NCBI RefSeq assembly: GCF_002079055.1 | Contig: NC_047496.1 | Location: 679,844 to 743,843, forward strand | Source: Saccharomyces paradoxus | Taxonomy: Eukaryota; Ascomycota; Saccharomycetes; Saccharomycetales; Saccharomycetaceae | DNA: 64,000 nucleotides | Direction: 5' to 3' | Shown here: in pieces, positions 45,705 through 54,568 of the stretch | Layout of the letters: each line of letters begins with the position of its first letter | Numbering within the stretch: position 1 is the first letter of the stretch | Program-made: the position numbers and the translations under genes | Notes under the pieces: model-generated | Database searches by the model: none | Seen by the model: only the letters and a program-made list of their open reading frames with translations | What the model was told of the DNA's origin: nothing

Positions 45705-46601
45705 CTACCACCCGATTTCAGAAAGTCTTGCGCTGTTTTTACCTCCTGCTTCATTGATTGATTGGATGGAAATGCCTCCCATCAAATCACCCAAATCGCT
45801 GGACACTTTTAATAGTTTTTCTGGGTTATCGTAGTGAGTTGTGGCTTCAACAATAGCGCATGCCAACTTCTCAGGATCTGATGATTTGAATATACCTGAG
45901 CCAACAAAAACGCCTTCACAGCCCAATTGCATCAATAAAGCAGCGTCTGCGGGAGTAGCAACCCCACCAGCAGCGAAATTGACTACAGGAAGCTTTCCCT
46001 TTGATAGTGTGGTTTTCAATAACTCTATGGGAACCCGTAGTTCTGCGGATTTTGCAGCAAAATCCGACTCGTCTTTCAAAGTCTCTCTATACTGCTGGAT
46101 TTCCGCCTTAATCTTGGTGATGTGCTTGACAGCTTCGGAAACATCACCAGTACCTGCTTCACCTTTGGTACGGATCATTGCAGCACCTTCGTTTATTCTT
46201 CTCAATGCCTCACCCAAATCCTTGGCACCGCAAACAAATGGGACCGTAAAATTATTCTTTTCAATGTGGTGTGTCCAATCAGCTGGAGTCAAGACTTCAC
46301 TTTCGTCGATGTAATCTACTTGTAGCGCTTCTAAGATTTGTGCCTCCACAAAGTGTCCTATACGGACCTTTGCCATCACTGGAATCGAAACAGCTTCCAT
46401 AATTTCTTTGATCATGTGGGGATCTGACATGCGGCATACTTGGCCAGACTTGCGCATGTCAGCTGGAATGCGTTCTAATGCCATTACAGCACAAGCGCCC
46501 GCTCTTTCAGCGATAATAGCCTGTTCAGGTGTAACGACGTCCATAATTACACCGCCCTTCAACATCTGGGCTAGCCCAGTTTTGACCTTGAATTCTGACA
46601 T
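45705..46601 (-). CDS. SNZ2/SNZ3: PLP synthase, synthase subunit (SNZ2/SNZ3 type)
   Basis: PdxS-type subunit that builds pyridoxal 5'-phosphate from ribose 5-phosphate, glyceraldehyde 3-phosphate and ammonia, working with the SNO glutaminase. It has 298 residues, typical of SNZ2/SNZ3. The TIM barrel carries Asp21 ([12 protein letters not shown]), Lys78 (VMAKVRIGH, the Schiff-base lysine) and Lys146 in RTKGEAGTG, the second lysine, with the phosphate loop beside it. The frame is intact. It is divergent from SNO with a 368-bp shared promoter, the standard arrangement. In S. cerevisiae this pair is next to THI5 (VI-L) and THI12 (XIV-L). I do not recall it beside THI11 on X-R. Confidence 0.95.
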   Translation of the reverse strand: MSEFKVKTGLAQMLKGGVIMDVVTPEQAIIAERAGACAVMALERIPADMRKSGQVCRMSDPHMIKEIMEAVSIPVMAKVRIGHFVEAQILEALQVDYIDESEVLTPADWTHHIEKNNFTVPFVCGAKDLGEALRRINEGAAMIRTKGEAGTGDVSEAVKHITKIKAEIQQYRETLKDESDFAAKSAELRVPIELLKTTLSKGKLPVVNFAAGGVATPADAALLMQLGCEGVFVGSGIFKSSDPEKLACAIVEATTHYDNPEKLLKVSSDLGDLMGGISIQSINEAGGKNSARLSEIGW

Positions 46602-46969
46602 TTTTTCTTTTTTTAGTCTTCTAGGATATCTATTTTATTATTGTTCCTTTCTAGGAGGCACAATAGTACACGAATGGTCGAGAAGCATACCGGTCTTATA
46701 TGTTTGTAAAATTCATTCACACATGAACATTTAGTTCTGATCTTTTCTTGCCACGCATTCTATCATTCACAGGATATAATGTGCCTACTGATATGCCATT
46801 AAGCGGCGCATCACTTTATTGGAAACTGTAAGAATAGTTGGATTATGTTTCAGCATTCAATTTTGAAAAAAAAAATACTCATTGATAAATGCCCATTTTT
46901 GTTTGCGAGCAGCACACTCTTAGCTTTTCTAAACAGTCTAGAGCCATGACAGTAGCAATACCTTAAAGA
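46602..46969. promoter_or_regulatory. SNZ/SNO divergent promoter
   Basis: 368 bp between the two divergent starts, with A/T tracts near 46600-46640 and 46865-46875. SNZ/SNO pairs are co-regulated from this interval; thiamine control is known for the SNZ2/SNZ3 pairs. No specific site is assigned. Confidence 0.6.
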
Positions 46970-47638
46970 ATGACCATCGTTATCGGAGTCCTGGCGTTAC
47001 AAGGTGCATTCATTGAACATGTCCGACACATAGAAAAATGCATCGTCGAAAACAAAGATCACTATACAGAAAAATTAACTGTGATTACAGTAAGGGATAA
47101 TAATCAACTAACCAAATGTGATGCGTTGATTATACCTGGAGGAGAGTCAACTGCGATGTCTCTCATCGCGGAAAGAACTGGATTTTACGACGATCTTCAT
47201 GCATTCGTACATAACCCAAACAAGGTAACCTGGGGTACGTGTGCGGGTTTGATTTATCTTTCACAACAGTTATCTAACGAAGAAAAATTGGTTAGGACGT
47301 TGAATTTACTGAAAGTTAAAGTAAAAAGAAATGCATTTGGGAGACAAGCCCAGTCTTCTACCCGAATCTGCGACTTTTCAGATTTTATTCCGTACTGTGA
47401 TGATTTTCCTGCTACCTTTATAAGAGCTCCAGTGATAGATGAGGTGTTGGATCCGGAAGATGTGCGGGTCCTATATAAATTACATGGGAGGGATAATGGT
47501 GGTCAGGAACTAATTGTAGCCGCTAAGCAAAAAGACAATATTCTTGCCACATCATTTCATCCGGAATTGGCAGAAAATGATTTACGGTTTCACGATTGGT
47601 TCATCAGAGAATTCGTTCTTAAAAACTTTAATAAATAA
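46970..47638 (+). CDS. SNO2/SNO3: PLP synthase, glutaminase subunit (SNO2/SNO3 type)
   Basis: PdxT-type class I glutamine amidotransferase that feeds ammonia to the SNZ barrel. It has 222 residues, the family length. It shows the oxyanion PGGES motif at residues 56-60, the nucleophile Cys91 in WGTCAGLIYLS, and the His197-x-Glu199 pair in SFHPELAEND; the triad is complete. A second ATG 24 bp upstream (46946) is out of frame, so the start at 46970 is preferred. It converges on DDI with 195 bp between stops. Confidence 0.95.
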   Translation: MTIVIGVLALQGAFIEHVRHIEKCIVENKDHYTEKLTVITVRDNNQLTKCDALIIPGGESTAMSLIAERTGFYDDLHAFVHNPNKVTWGTCAGLIYLSQQLSNEEKLVRTLNLLKVKVKRNAFGRQAQSSTRICDFSDFIPYCDDFPATFIRAPVIDEVLDPEDVRVLYKLHGRDNGGQELIVAAKQKDNILATSFHPELAENDLRFHDWFIREFVLKNFNK

Positions 47639-47833
47639 AAGCGACATTTAACATAGTTATAGAGAAATAGGAAGATACCCCATGTAATATTATAAAGTAA
47701 GCATATGCGGCTATAACCCCCCAAAAGAGGGTGCATCTTATGAGCCAGATGTGTTTCACCACAAAAGACATAAAAAAACAAAGATGGAATTTCAGTTCGT
47801 TCTGAACTGGCCTCATTATTACAAGATATCTAT

Positions 47834-48511
47834 CTAATCATACCCAAAAGTATTGTTGATGACTGTCTTTGAAAAATCATCTCCCAAAGAACTAGTATGG
47901 CTCCACGGCTTTCTAGAATACTCAGTATCCACTACCATAGCAAAACATGATAACCAGTCTAGCCTTGGAAACTGTTTATTAATGGCCTTAATTGTATCGA
48001 TATGAATCAAGTCGGTATTGGATCCGACATTGTCAAGAGTAGTAGCAATTTGCAGAATGAGCCCCAAAGTGGTAATATAACCAGTCTCCGTCAAATCCTG
48101 GTGACGGATAATGGCCTCAGTTACTGCATCTGCGTAGTCCTGATTTCCGCCCGTTGCATCAATAATAAGCTCCCTTGAAAGGATGCCGCCATAGTACTCA
48201 AATGACATCTTTGTGGCTCCCATATTCTTGTTTGTAGTTGCAATGTCATGAAGCAAGCAGGTGACATACAGGACTTCCTGATCCAAGTCCCATTCTGGAA
48301 ATTGATCTCTTATGATAGACACGCTATATTGAAAAACACGCAGAGAGTGGTTTAGAACGGGGCCAGTCAATTCTTTAGCGGCATATTCTCGAACAAGCGT
48401 AGCAATTTCACTGTTTGGAGGTGAAATCACGGTATGTGGTATGGGCGCATTCACTACTGGAATGGCCTTTTCGACCTCTCTAGGAACCTTTACAAATCCG
48501 TATTGTGACAT
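47834..48511 (-). CDS. DDI2/DDI3: Cyanamide hydratase (DDI2/DDI3 type)
   Basis: HD-superfamily metal enzyme that hydrates cyanamide to urea, strongly induced by cyanamide and alkylating agents in S. cerevisiae. I start at 48511 (MSQYGFVKVPRE), giving 225 residues, the known length. An ATG eight codons earlier would add a short unsupported leader. The metal ligands are visible: His55 (VLNHSLRV), His88-Asp89 (CLLHDIATT), and the IIRHQDLTETGY region. About 20 residues differ from the DDI2/DDI3 protein I recall, more than ordinary strain variation, as expected for another species. DDI next to SNO and a COS gene is the S. cerevisiae VI-L and XIV-L layout. Confidence 0.92.
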   Translation of the reverse strand: MSQYGFVKVPREVEKAIPVVNAPIPHTVISPPNSEIATLVREYAAKELTGPVLNHSLRVFQYSVSIIRDQFPEWDLDQEVLYVTCLLHDIATTNKNMGATKMSFEYYGGILSRELIIDATGGNQDYADAVTEAIIRHQDLTETGYITTLGLILQIATTLDNVGSNTDLIHIDTIKAINKQFPRLDWLSCFAMVVDTEYSRKPWSHTSSLGDDFSKTVINNTFGYD

Positions 48512-48948
48512 GCTTGATTTTTTGGACAAGAGCAAGTTAAAAAACGGTACGAAGCAATTAAACCTTGATATATGGAAATTAACCCATTTATATACTATTT
48601 TTGTGAGCAGATTGTTCCCCAGAACTGTTTTTTACGGTCTGTAAGATTGATTGGTGCTCTTTAGAGAAAATAGAGTGTGGTGGAGTTTTTAATATTATAG
48701 AAATGATAGTGTCCATACCATGCACCTTGATGAGATCTTTTTCGCGGACATTGATTTTTGGGACCGTTCAAAAAGTTGTAGTGAGTTAACTCCGCATATT
48801 TGTCGTCTTTCTTTTTTTATGAGTATCAATCAGTCTTCTGCAATTTTAAGGGATCCAGTCCAGAAAGGTTGATTGTCATTGTAGTTAAGATCAAAATTCC
48901 TTCTAATTCAGCTCATACTGTATATACTTTCAATTTTCCCAAAAAAAA
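48512..48948. promoter_or_regulatory. Divergent promoter of DDI and the VOC gene
   Basis: 437 bp separating two divergent starts. I looked for the Fzf1 core TATCGTAT known from DDI2/DDI3 and did not find an exact copy. T-rich and A-rich tracts are present (48810-48820, 48940-48948). Shared regulation of both genes is only an inference from the layout. Confidence 0.4.
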
Positions 48949-49332
48949 ATGAATATGGTTAGTTTAGACCATCTAGTTCTAACCGTTGCTAGCATTCAAC
49001 ATTCATGCGACTTCTATAAAAGAGTGCTTGGATTTGGTGTTACATCATTCGGCAACAACCGCAAGGCTCTGACTTTTGGTAACCAGAAAATCAATCTGCA
49101 TGAGGTGGGGAAAGAGTTTGAGCCCAAGGCACAGAAGCCAACTTCCGGATCTGCCGATCTGTGTTTAATCTCAGAGGAGCCATTGAATAACATAGTTACG
49201 CACCTTGAAAGCTTGGATATTCCAATTGAGGAGGGACCCGTGATCTGTACGGGCGCAGTCAGCTCAATATTATCAGTTTATATCCGCGATCCAGATGGAA
49301 ACTTGATAGAAATATCAAATAAAATAAAATAA
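48949..49332 (+). CDS. Small VOC (glyoxalase/bleomycin-resistance fold) protein
   Basis: A complete 127-residue single-domain protein of the vicinal-oxygen-chelate superfamily, nearest in look to GLOD5-like and bacterial VOC proteins annotated as virulence or glyoxalase-family proteins. Visible are LDHLVLTV with metal ligand His8, the [12 protein letters not shown] helix and strand, [17 protein letters not shown] with His51-Glu52, GSADLCLI, and [14 protein letters not shown] with Glu121. I know no such gene in the S288C reference. A second ATG at 48955 is also possible. The AAAAAAAAATG context fits yeast translation, and an AAAAT repeat follows the stop. It is divergent from DDI, so detoxification is a reasonable guess, but the reaction is unknown. 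Compact prokaryote-like sequence in a subtelomere suggests horizontal transfer. Confidence 0.85.
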   Translation: MNMVSLDHLVLTVASIQHSCDFYKRVLGFGVTSFGNNRKALTFGNQKINLHEVGKEFEPKAQKPTSGSADLCLISEEPLNNIVTHLESLDIPIEEGPVICTGAVSSILSVYIRDPDGNLIEISNKIK

Positions 49333-49584
49333 AATAAAAAAATGACACAACTATGCATTTTATAATATTAGACATATTTTAAGCGAATGATATTCAGAGT
49401 TATGGAGCAAAGTGGTACGTAGACTTCGCTGGCTGCAGCCGCAAAATATTTACATAGATACTTACATAATTGTGCGTTTTAGTATATGAAAACATGCAAG
49501 GGCTTACTGTGAGACGAGTGTACTAAGGTATAGTACAACCGAGGAGAGACAAGGTATATAAAGGCAGTTTTTGGTCTCTTTTCT

Positions 49585-49638
49585 CGGAAGCTTCTAGGGC
49601 CGGAAGTTATTTTCGGATAATATGCGGATAATACGCGG
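49585..49638. promoter_or_regulatory. Cluster of five CGG triplets, zinc-cluster-like
   Basis: CGG starts at 49585, 49601, 49614, 49625 and 49636. The last three are exactly 11 bp apart inside two near-identical units CGGATAATATG and CGGATAATACG. The first two sit in repeated CGGAAG words. Direct CGG repeats are the usual target of Zn2Cys6 regulators. A TATATAAAG lies about 30 bp to the left. No gene begins within 1.4 kb to the right. Confidence 0.5.
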
Positions 49639-49979
49639 CTGTGCTAAAATAGTTTTATTGCACGCGTAAATCAGGGACCAAGAAACCGCAGTGCAGGAAC
49701 TGGTACATTTTTTTGTAGCTCAAAGTCAATACATATGTTACCGTCTAAAGTTAAACCTGGTTGATGTACACCCGCCAGTTTATTAAAAGACGGCCTTTAA
49801 TCTGAATTATCGCTCGGACATTTCAAAATTCCAAAAGATTGTTCTACCCTTTCCGCAGCTCATAACAAGACGAGTGTGGCCAGAGATTAAAATGGAATTG
49901 ATATATCAAAGGTTCAAGATAAAACGATTACTAAAAAAATTAGAGGCGACAAAATTAACTGAAGAACTAACAAACAATG

Positions 49980-50009
<30 letters not shown>
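49980..50009. repeat. Poly(A) run of 30
   Basis: Thirty uninterrupted A residues in non-coding DNA, preceded by an A-rich stretch. No LINE-like or processed copy lies directly upstream that would explain it as a retrotransposed tail. Confidence 0.95.
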
Positions 50010-50011
<2 letters not shown>

Positions 50012-51121
50012 GCTCAAAAAGTACATTGAAGAAATATGTTGTATTGCTGCTAACACACCACAGTACAAGAGCACTCATTCTCCTTGCTCGCAGGTCATTT
50101 TAGGTGCAGCTTTCTAAACATCAACGTTGTTTTGTCTCTAGTCTATTATAGAGTGAAATTTACAGAGCGCTCTCTCCCGTATAGTAAGTCCAGTTGGTAG
50201 CAGTAGACCTGAAGGTTTCCGTATAATGATAATTTACTGCGTAACATCGTATAAGGGAGTAGCAACGGCATTAATTATCGTGCTATTATCAAAGAAAACC
50301 CTTACCCTTTTAGTGCAATTATTGAACTCCGAATTCTATCGAACTCTTAACAGAAACCAAGAAGTGAAGAAAATTTAAAACATATTTTGTAAATATTCTG
50401 CTAACTGGAATGCATAGATAAGATTTCTTTTCCATTCAAAATGGCATGATGAGCATTTTTGACTTGGAACAAGGGTAAAAACAGCAAGGTTACAGCCGCG
50501 AAATTCTCTAATCATACTGACGGAAAGCCGTTTTGTTCTGAAGTTGTGAATTTTTCGTTGAACCGTTGCAAAAAAACCCATGCAGAAGTGTACTCACTGC
50601 TCTTCATTCTTACGTTTTCAGCGGCACACTTGTATGCCCCATAGTTTCAACGATTTCTTTCCTTTTTGCGTAATGGTTGCTTCTGGTTATTACGATGACT
50701 ATTCCTCCAACTTTGTTTAAAGCGTAGAGCACACTTGTCTTCGCCCATGGACAAAAAAGAATTTTATTGCTCGTTAATATCTTGCCGACAGTTGCAGATG
50801 CTAGGCCAGAAAAAAACAGATTAAATGCTTGAATGAATATTCCCATGGAATACGAATGTATATACGTATATGGTACTAGTCTCTTTGTATTGCTCGGGTT
50901 CTGAGACTAAATCACCTCCATCCGTTCAATCAACCCGCATATGAAGTACTGTGAACTCAGTTTATCAAGGCAGTGGCTGGATACAGTATATTATGAAGAG
51001 AATTTCTCCGATTTTGTCTTTGTAAAGTTTTTAAATCCTTCACAGTTTGAAGAGAAGATATATTGTTATACTTTACATATTACGAAAAGAACACCTGAAA
51101 ATAAGAAACTCCTTTTGTAAT

Positions 51122-51682
51122 ATGAAGATGAATTTAAAAAGTATGGTTACGATGTCAGTGAGCTTGTTGGTGACGGTATCATCTTGCGTTCATGCTGGAA
51201 CCGTCGACAGTAACCAGAGCGAGATTTATGAATATGCTAACTCCGTTGTGGACTCCATTGATTTGCAGCAAACAAACGACGCTGTCAACCTAATTATAAC
51301 TGAACTCAATGGTACTACTATTGGCTTCGATACAAACGTTATTAACATTCTTGAAGTCGACTATTCCTTTCTTCGCCAAGAAGTTAACCAAAAAACGCAA
51401 AAAAAGATAAAAAAAAATATTACCTCATTACAAGATATCATCATCCAAGCTAGAGGCTATACCGCTTGCGGTAAGTCGTTCGGCCATTCACAACCATCGC
51501 TATCGGGATGTAATACATAGCTCCGCAATGAGAAGAGACCACTTTAATATCACGAAGATGAACTTTCGAAAAAAGAAAGCGGTCAAAATGTAAGTGAACC
51601 TGTTGTTGACAACGGTATCGCCTCGGAACCTTTGAAAGTAAATAAACTTTCAGTTTCATATTTCCCTATAGTAACTCTATAA
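51122..51682 (+). pseudogene. Small secreted-protein gene, probably decayed
   Basis: A frame at 51122-51520 codes 132 residues and begins with a convincing signal peptide (Met-Lys start, hydrophobic SVSLLVTVSSC core, Ala-Gly cleavage region). The rest is polar with two possible N-glycosylation sites and ends with a Cys pair. An ATG at 51047 in the same frame adds 25 residues and would bury the signal. After the stop at 51518-51520 and another at 51545-51547, the same frame is open again to 51682, so the gene may once have been longer. It faintly recalls short secreted subtelomeric proteins such as YER187W, a killer-toxin-related neighbourhood in old annotations. I cannot confirm that, and toxin activity is not supported. 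Confidence 0.45.
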
Positions 51683-51775
51683 CTTTCAGTCATAATAGTA
51701 AAGAGTAAAATACCTTTGGTTAGTCAGATCTGATGAATTACACAAACTATAAAATTGAAGAAGGCGCATTCGTTT

Positions 51776-52915
51776 CTACACCAAGGGCTCCTCACTGCGA
51801 GATAATTGGGCTTCTTTAATGTATGGCCATAGTTCAATGTTCAACGAAGCAAACCGCATAGGTTTCTTTAATGATAAAAGGCGATAGAAGAAGTGGCTAA
51901 AAAACCATTCACAGTCAATTCCATCGAAGAAAAACTCTTCATTCGTCCAGACTTTTTTTTCAAACAAGTACCTATTCATTTTCTTTGCAATTTCATTCCA
52001 TCCATTCGCACCACCTTCTTGTTCATTTATAATAGTTGACAAGAACTGCATCTTGTGTTCCATTTTCATAAGTGAAACTCTCAGATTTTGGAAAGCTGGT
52101 ACCATTATAAGAAAAATCCCTCCAAGATAGAGGATGCGAAATATAATGCAATAATTACGTGACACGTAGATACAGTTTAAAAAAGCAAGGAATTCCGCCA
52201 AAGAGTGAATAGTGAAGATCCTTTTAAGAACCCAGGTAAGCTTGAATCGGTGAACTTCCTTGGGGAGCTGCACGTCTTCCAGGTCAACAGGGCTCCATGC
52301 TTTCTCACTATTGAACAACTTCCATTGTTCGTCAACTTCTGTAGCATAGACTTCCAAAGCCTCTTCAATGTAAGGGACAGCACCTTTAAATGACTTAGCC
52401 TTGGCAGCTTCGTCCTTCTTCAAAGAGAATGGTTCGAGAAGAGTTGTTCTGAACATTCCTTGGCAGTCCGCAGCATCAAAAAAAAAGTACTTCGTATTCC
52501 AGGCTTTGTTTTCATAGAGGTAAGAATTCAGATTTCTTGCAACAGCTTCCCAATCATCAGCTTCTATACCTGGTGTATGTTCCAGAATTTCTTTGGAAAA
52601 CTGAGTAAGTTGTTTCGATAAGGAACGTTTACGAGAAAGTAAATGAATGAGTGGTAAAACTATCAGCCCTAGAAACAGGAAAAAATACGAAACAATAAAC
52701 GGGTAAATCCAATCGGAGGACATTTTCCACCAAACGCTAAGTGGCAACCATAATAGCAACCAGATACGAAACTCTAAGGACTTGTAAATCTCATAACATA
52801 TCCATGTTAACTGGCTTCTGAAAACATTCTGAGGTAAAACAATCTTTTGGGGTTCGAGATGTTTGAGGGATAACGCATTTACGCTCTTCTCATCTTCGAC
52901 TTCATTGTCTTTCAT
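51776..52915 (-). CDS. COS: COS-family (DUP380) membrane protein
   Basis: Subtelomeric COS protein: a multi-spanning endosomal/vacuolar membrane protein that helps sort ubiquitin-less cargo into multivesicular bodies. I start at 52915 (MKDNEVEDEKSV), giving 379 residues, within a few of COS1/COS4. Two DUP modules are visible, each with paired membrane segments and the hallmark words NLNSYLYENKAWNTKYFFFDA (first, about residue 135) and MNRYLFEKKVWTNEEFFFDGIDC (second, about residue 320). The protein ends in ELWPYIKEAQLS. The frame is intact. Which COS paralogue it is cannot be told without a tree, since members recombine. Position beside DDI matches COS4 (VI-L) and COS1 (XIV-L). Confidence 0.93.
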   Translation of the reverse strand: MKDNEVEDEKSVNALSLKHLEPQKIVLPQNVFRSQLTWICYEIYKSLEFRIWLLLWLPLSVWWKMSSDWIYPFIVSYFFLFLGLIVLPLIHLLSRKRSLSKQLTQFSKEILEHTPGIEADDWEAVARNLNSYLYENKAWNTKYFFFDAADCQGMFRTTLLEPFSLKKDEAAKAKSFKGAVPYIEEALEVYATEVDEQWKLFNSEKAWSPVDLEDVQLPKEVHRFKLTWVLKRIFTIHSLAEFLAFLNCIYVSRNYCIIFRILYLGGIFLIMVPAFQNLRVSLMKMEHKMQFLSTIINEQEGGANGWNEIAKKMNRYLFEKKVWTNEEFFFDGIDCEWFFSHFFYRLLSLKKPMRFASLNIELWPYIKEAQLSRSEEPLV

Positions 52916-53129
52916 TTTGATAATGAGATGGCAGTTGGAGGGGTTTATTATATAGAGTTGCAACTTCTGGCTGTTCGATTTTATATAGCTGGAAAAAAAG
53001 CCGCCAAGGGGAGGGGCGCGCGTTCATGCAACCGTGGATGCAAGTGCTTATAGGTTTGCGATAACTTTGATTTATACGCAGTATGTAATTACGTTTAAGG
53101 AGTGAGAATTATGTGGGTAATTAGATAAT

Positions 53130-53420
53130 TGTTGGGATTCCATTGTTACTAAAGGCTATAATATTAGGTATATAGAATATACTAGAAGTTCTCCTCGAGG
53201 ATATAGGAATCCACAAAAGGGAATCGATAGTTCTACATAGTGTTATTATTTTATCTTCTTTCTTTTTATATGTTGTCATTCATTATCCTATTACATTATC
53301 AATCCTTGCATTTCAGCTTCCATTAGATTGGATGACTGTTTCTCAATCTTTATGTCATCCTCTTGCACCGCATATTATAATATACTATTAAATAGATGAT
53401 ATTGGAATTTCATTCCAACA
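53130..53420 (-). mobile_element. Solo delta LTR, Ty1/Ty2 type
   Basis: 291 bp bounded by TGTTGG...CCAACA. Read on the minus strand it opens with TGTTGGAATGAAATTCC and closes with the delta end, including the TCCTCGAGGAGAACTTCTAGTATATTC-like region (53166-53215) and GCCTTT..AACAATGGAATCCCAACA-like end. Internal differences from the delta sequence I recall mark it as an older or divergent copy. The 5 bp on either side (ATAAT and AGGAG) do not match, so the target-site duplication is lost. Confidence 0.85.
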
Positions 53421-53996
53421 AGGAGCAATCCAACTGCTCGCACAGCTCGGTTGCCGTCTAAAATGAAACACATATTTTAGCGTAGATTACCTGTCATAAA
53501 GTTGTGTAAATATGTAGTAGGAAAATGGAAGGGGTTATCCCATATCTTTTCCCTTGGGAAAGAGTCCATCCTATGAATGTCTGAGAGAAAGATTCATAAA
53601 ATTTATTGGCCTTCTAAATATCAATACCCTTTTCTTAGACCTTTTCCACCATAAAAAAACTAAAGCAAAACCTAGAAGTATCGTTCACCTCAAACCATGA
53701 CTTCTGGTTGTTACAACTCATATTGATTAACGGATGTACTCAGAATAGGAATATTTTGTGATCGAGTTGGTAAGATGAAATAAGGATATTATAGCATCTG
53801 CATAAGTATGTATTGCTCTTATAGTATAACCATAGTGACCTTATATAGTGGCACCGGAATGAGTACACGACATTGAGTTACGGTAGTACTGGGAGTGAGA
53901 AGATCTTGTAGAGGCGTTTGTGTGTTTGTGCTTATGATAATATGCAAATGTTAACATATCGTCCGTGGGAGTATCTGCTGCCATCATATCATAATG

Positions 53997-54222
53997 TGTT
54001 GAATGTGATAACCCAAAAGCATGATATGAGTAATGTTTCAGTATTGCTTCAGTATTGTTTCAGTAATGTTTTAGACAAGGAAAACATATAGTAGCAAACC
54101 TACAATCCGGTAGCACTTAAGAAGTACCTATGTAATTTTTGCATTTACATAACATCTAGAAAGGTCCAATAATGTTACTACATTATGACATATAAGCTAG
54201 ATCGTTATTCATTACGTCAACA
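53997..54222 (+). mobile_element. Probable Ty5 LTR (solo)
   Basis: Starts TGTTGAATGTGATAACCC and continues with the GTTTCAGTA repeats and TTTTAGACAAGGAAAACATAT region that I remember from Ty5 LTRs. A TCAACA at 54217-54222 is a plausible right end, giving 226 bp, slightly short of the usual 250. Ty5 targets silent subtelomeric chromatin, which fits the site. No internal Ty5 genes are present. Flanking 5-mers do not match. Confidence 0.65.
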
Positions 54223-54301
54223 TTTTTCCTAACCGCCGCGCAGGCACGCCGCGCATTTCTTTTCCTCGAAGAAAGCGGAAAAAAAAAATAAAAAAAAAAA
54301 G

Positions 54302-54568
54302 TATAAATAGTGGAGTCTTTTCCCATTTAACATTTAGAAAAAAATTCGACTGGAAATTTTTTGCTGAACATTTAACCGGAGAACCTTGGTGGCTTTTTCT
54401 CAGTTTCGTGGGCTTGTACATTTTACCTAGTATGCTGGGAACTTTTTTTCTGTATTCTATTCTATTTCTTGCCTTACTTTTCTTATTATTTTTTTATTCG
54501 TTTGTAACAAACTAAAAGAAGTAAATATTTTCAGTTTCAATTGATAACAACCCAAATACGTAAAAGCA
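54302..54568 (+). promoter_or_regulatory. IMD2-type guanine-responsive promoter
   Basis: A TATAAAT at 54302-54308 lies 267 bp before the ATG, an unusually long distance, followed by a G-containing start (GTGGAGTC) and T-rich DNA. In S. cerevisiae IMD2, G-initiated transcripts from just below the TATA terminate early when GTP is high, and a downstream A start about 100 bp before the ATG is used when GTP is low. The layout here is compatible. Exact start sites cannot be read from sequence. Confidence 0.55.

Larger units (their letters stand above)
49333..51121. other. Long intergenic region after the VOC gene
   Basis: 1.8 kb. It contains the CGG cluster (49585-49638), a 30-A run (49980-50009) and otherwise AT-rich DNA. 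Frames of 60-80 codons near 50375-50846 overlap on both strands with no domain, so I do not call them. It may include remains of lost subtelomeric genes that I cannot identify. Confidence 0.45.
52916..54301. other. COS-IMD2 intergenic region with LTR relics
   Basis: 1.4 kb holding the delta and Ty5 LTRs. Between them (53421-53996) I recognise nothing; there is no tRNA nearby. It marks the junction between the DDI/COS block and the IMD2/X/Y' block. Confidence 0.6.

Noticed and set aside
49980-50009. Poly(A) run as a retrotransposed mRNA tail
   Set aside because: No gene copy with yeast-gene similarity and no target duplication directly upstream.
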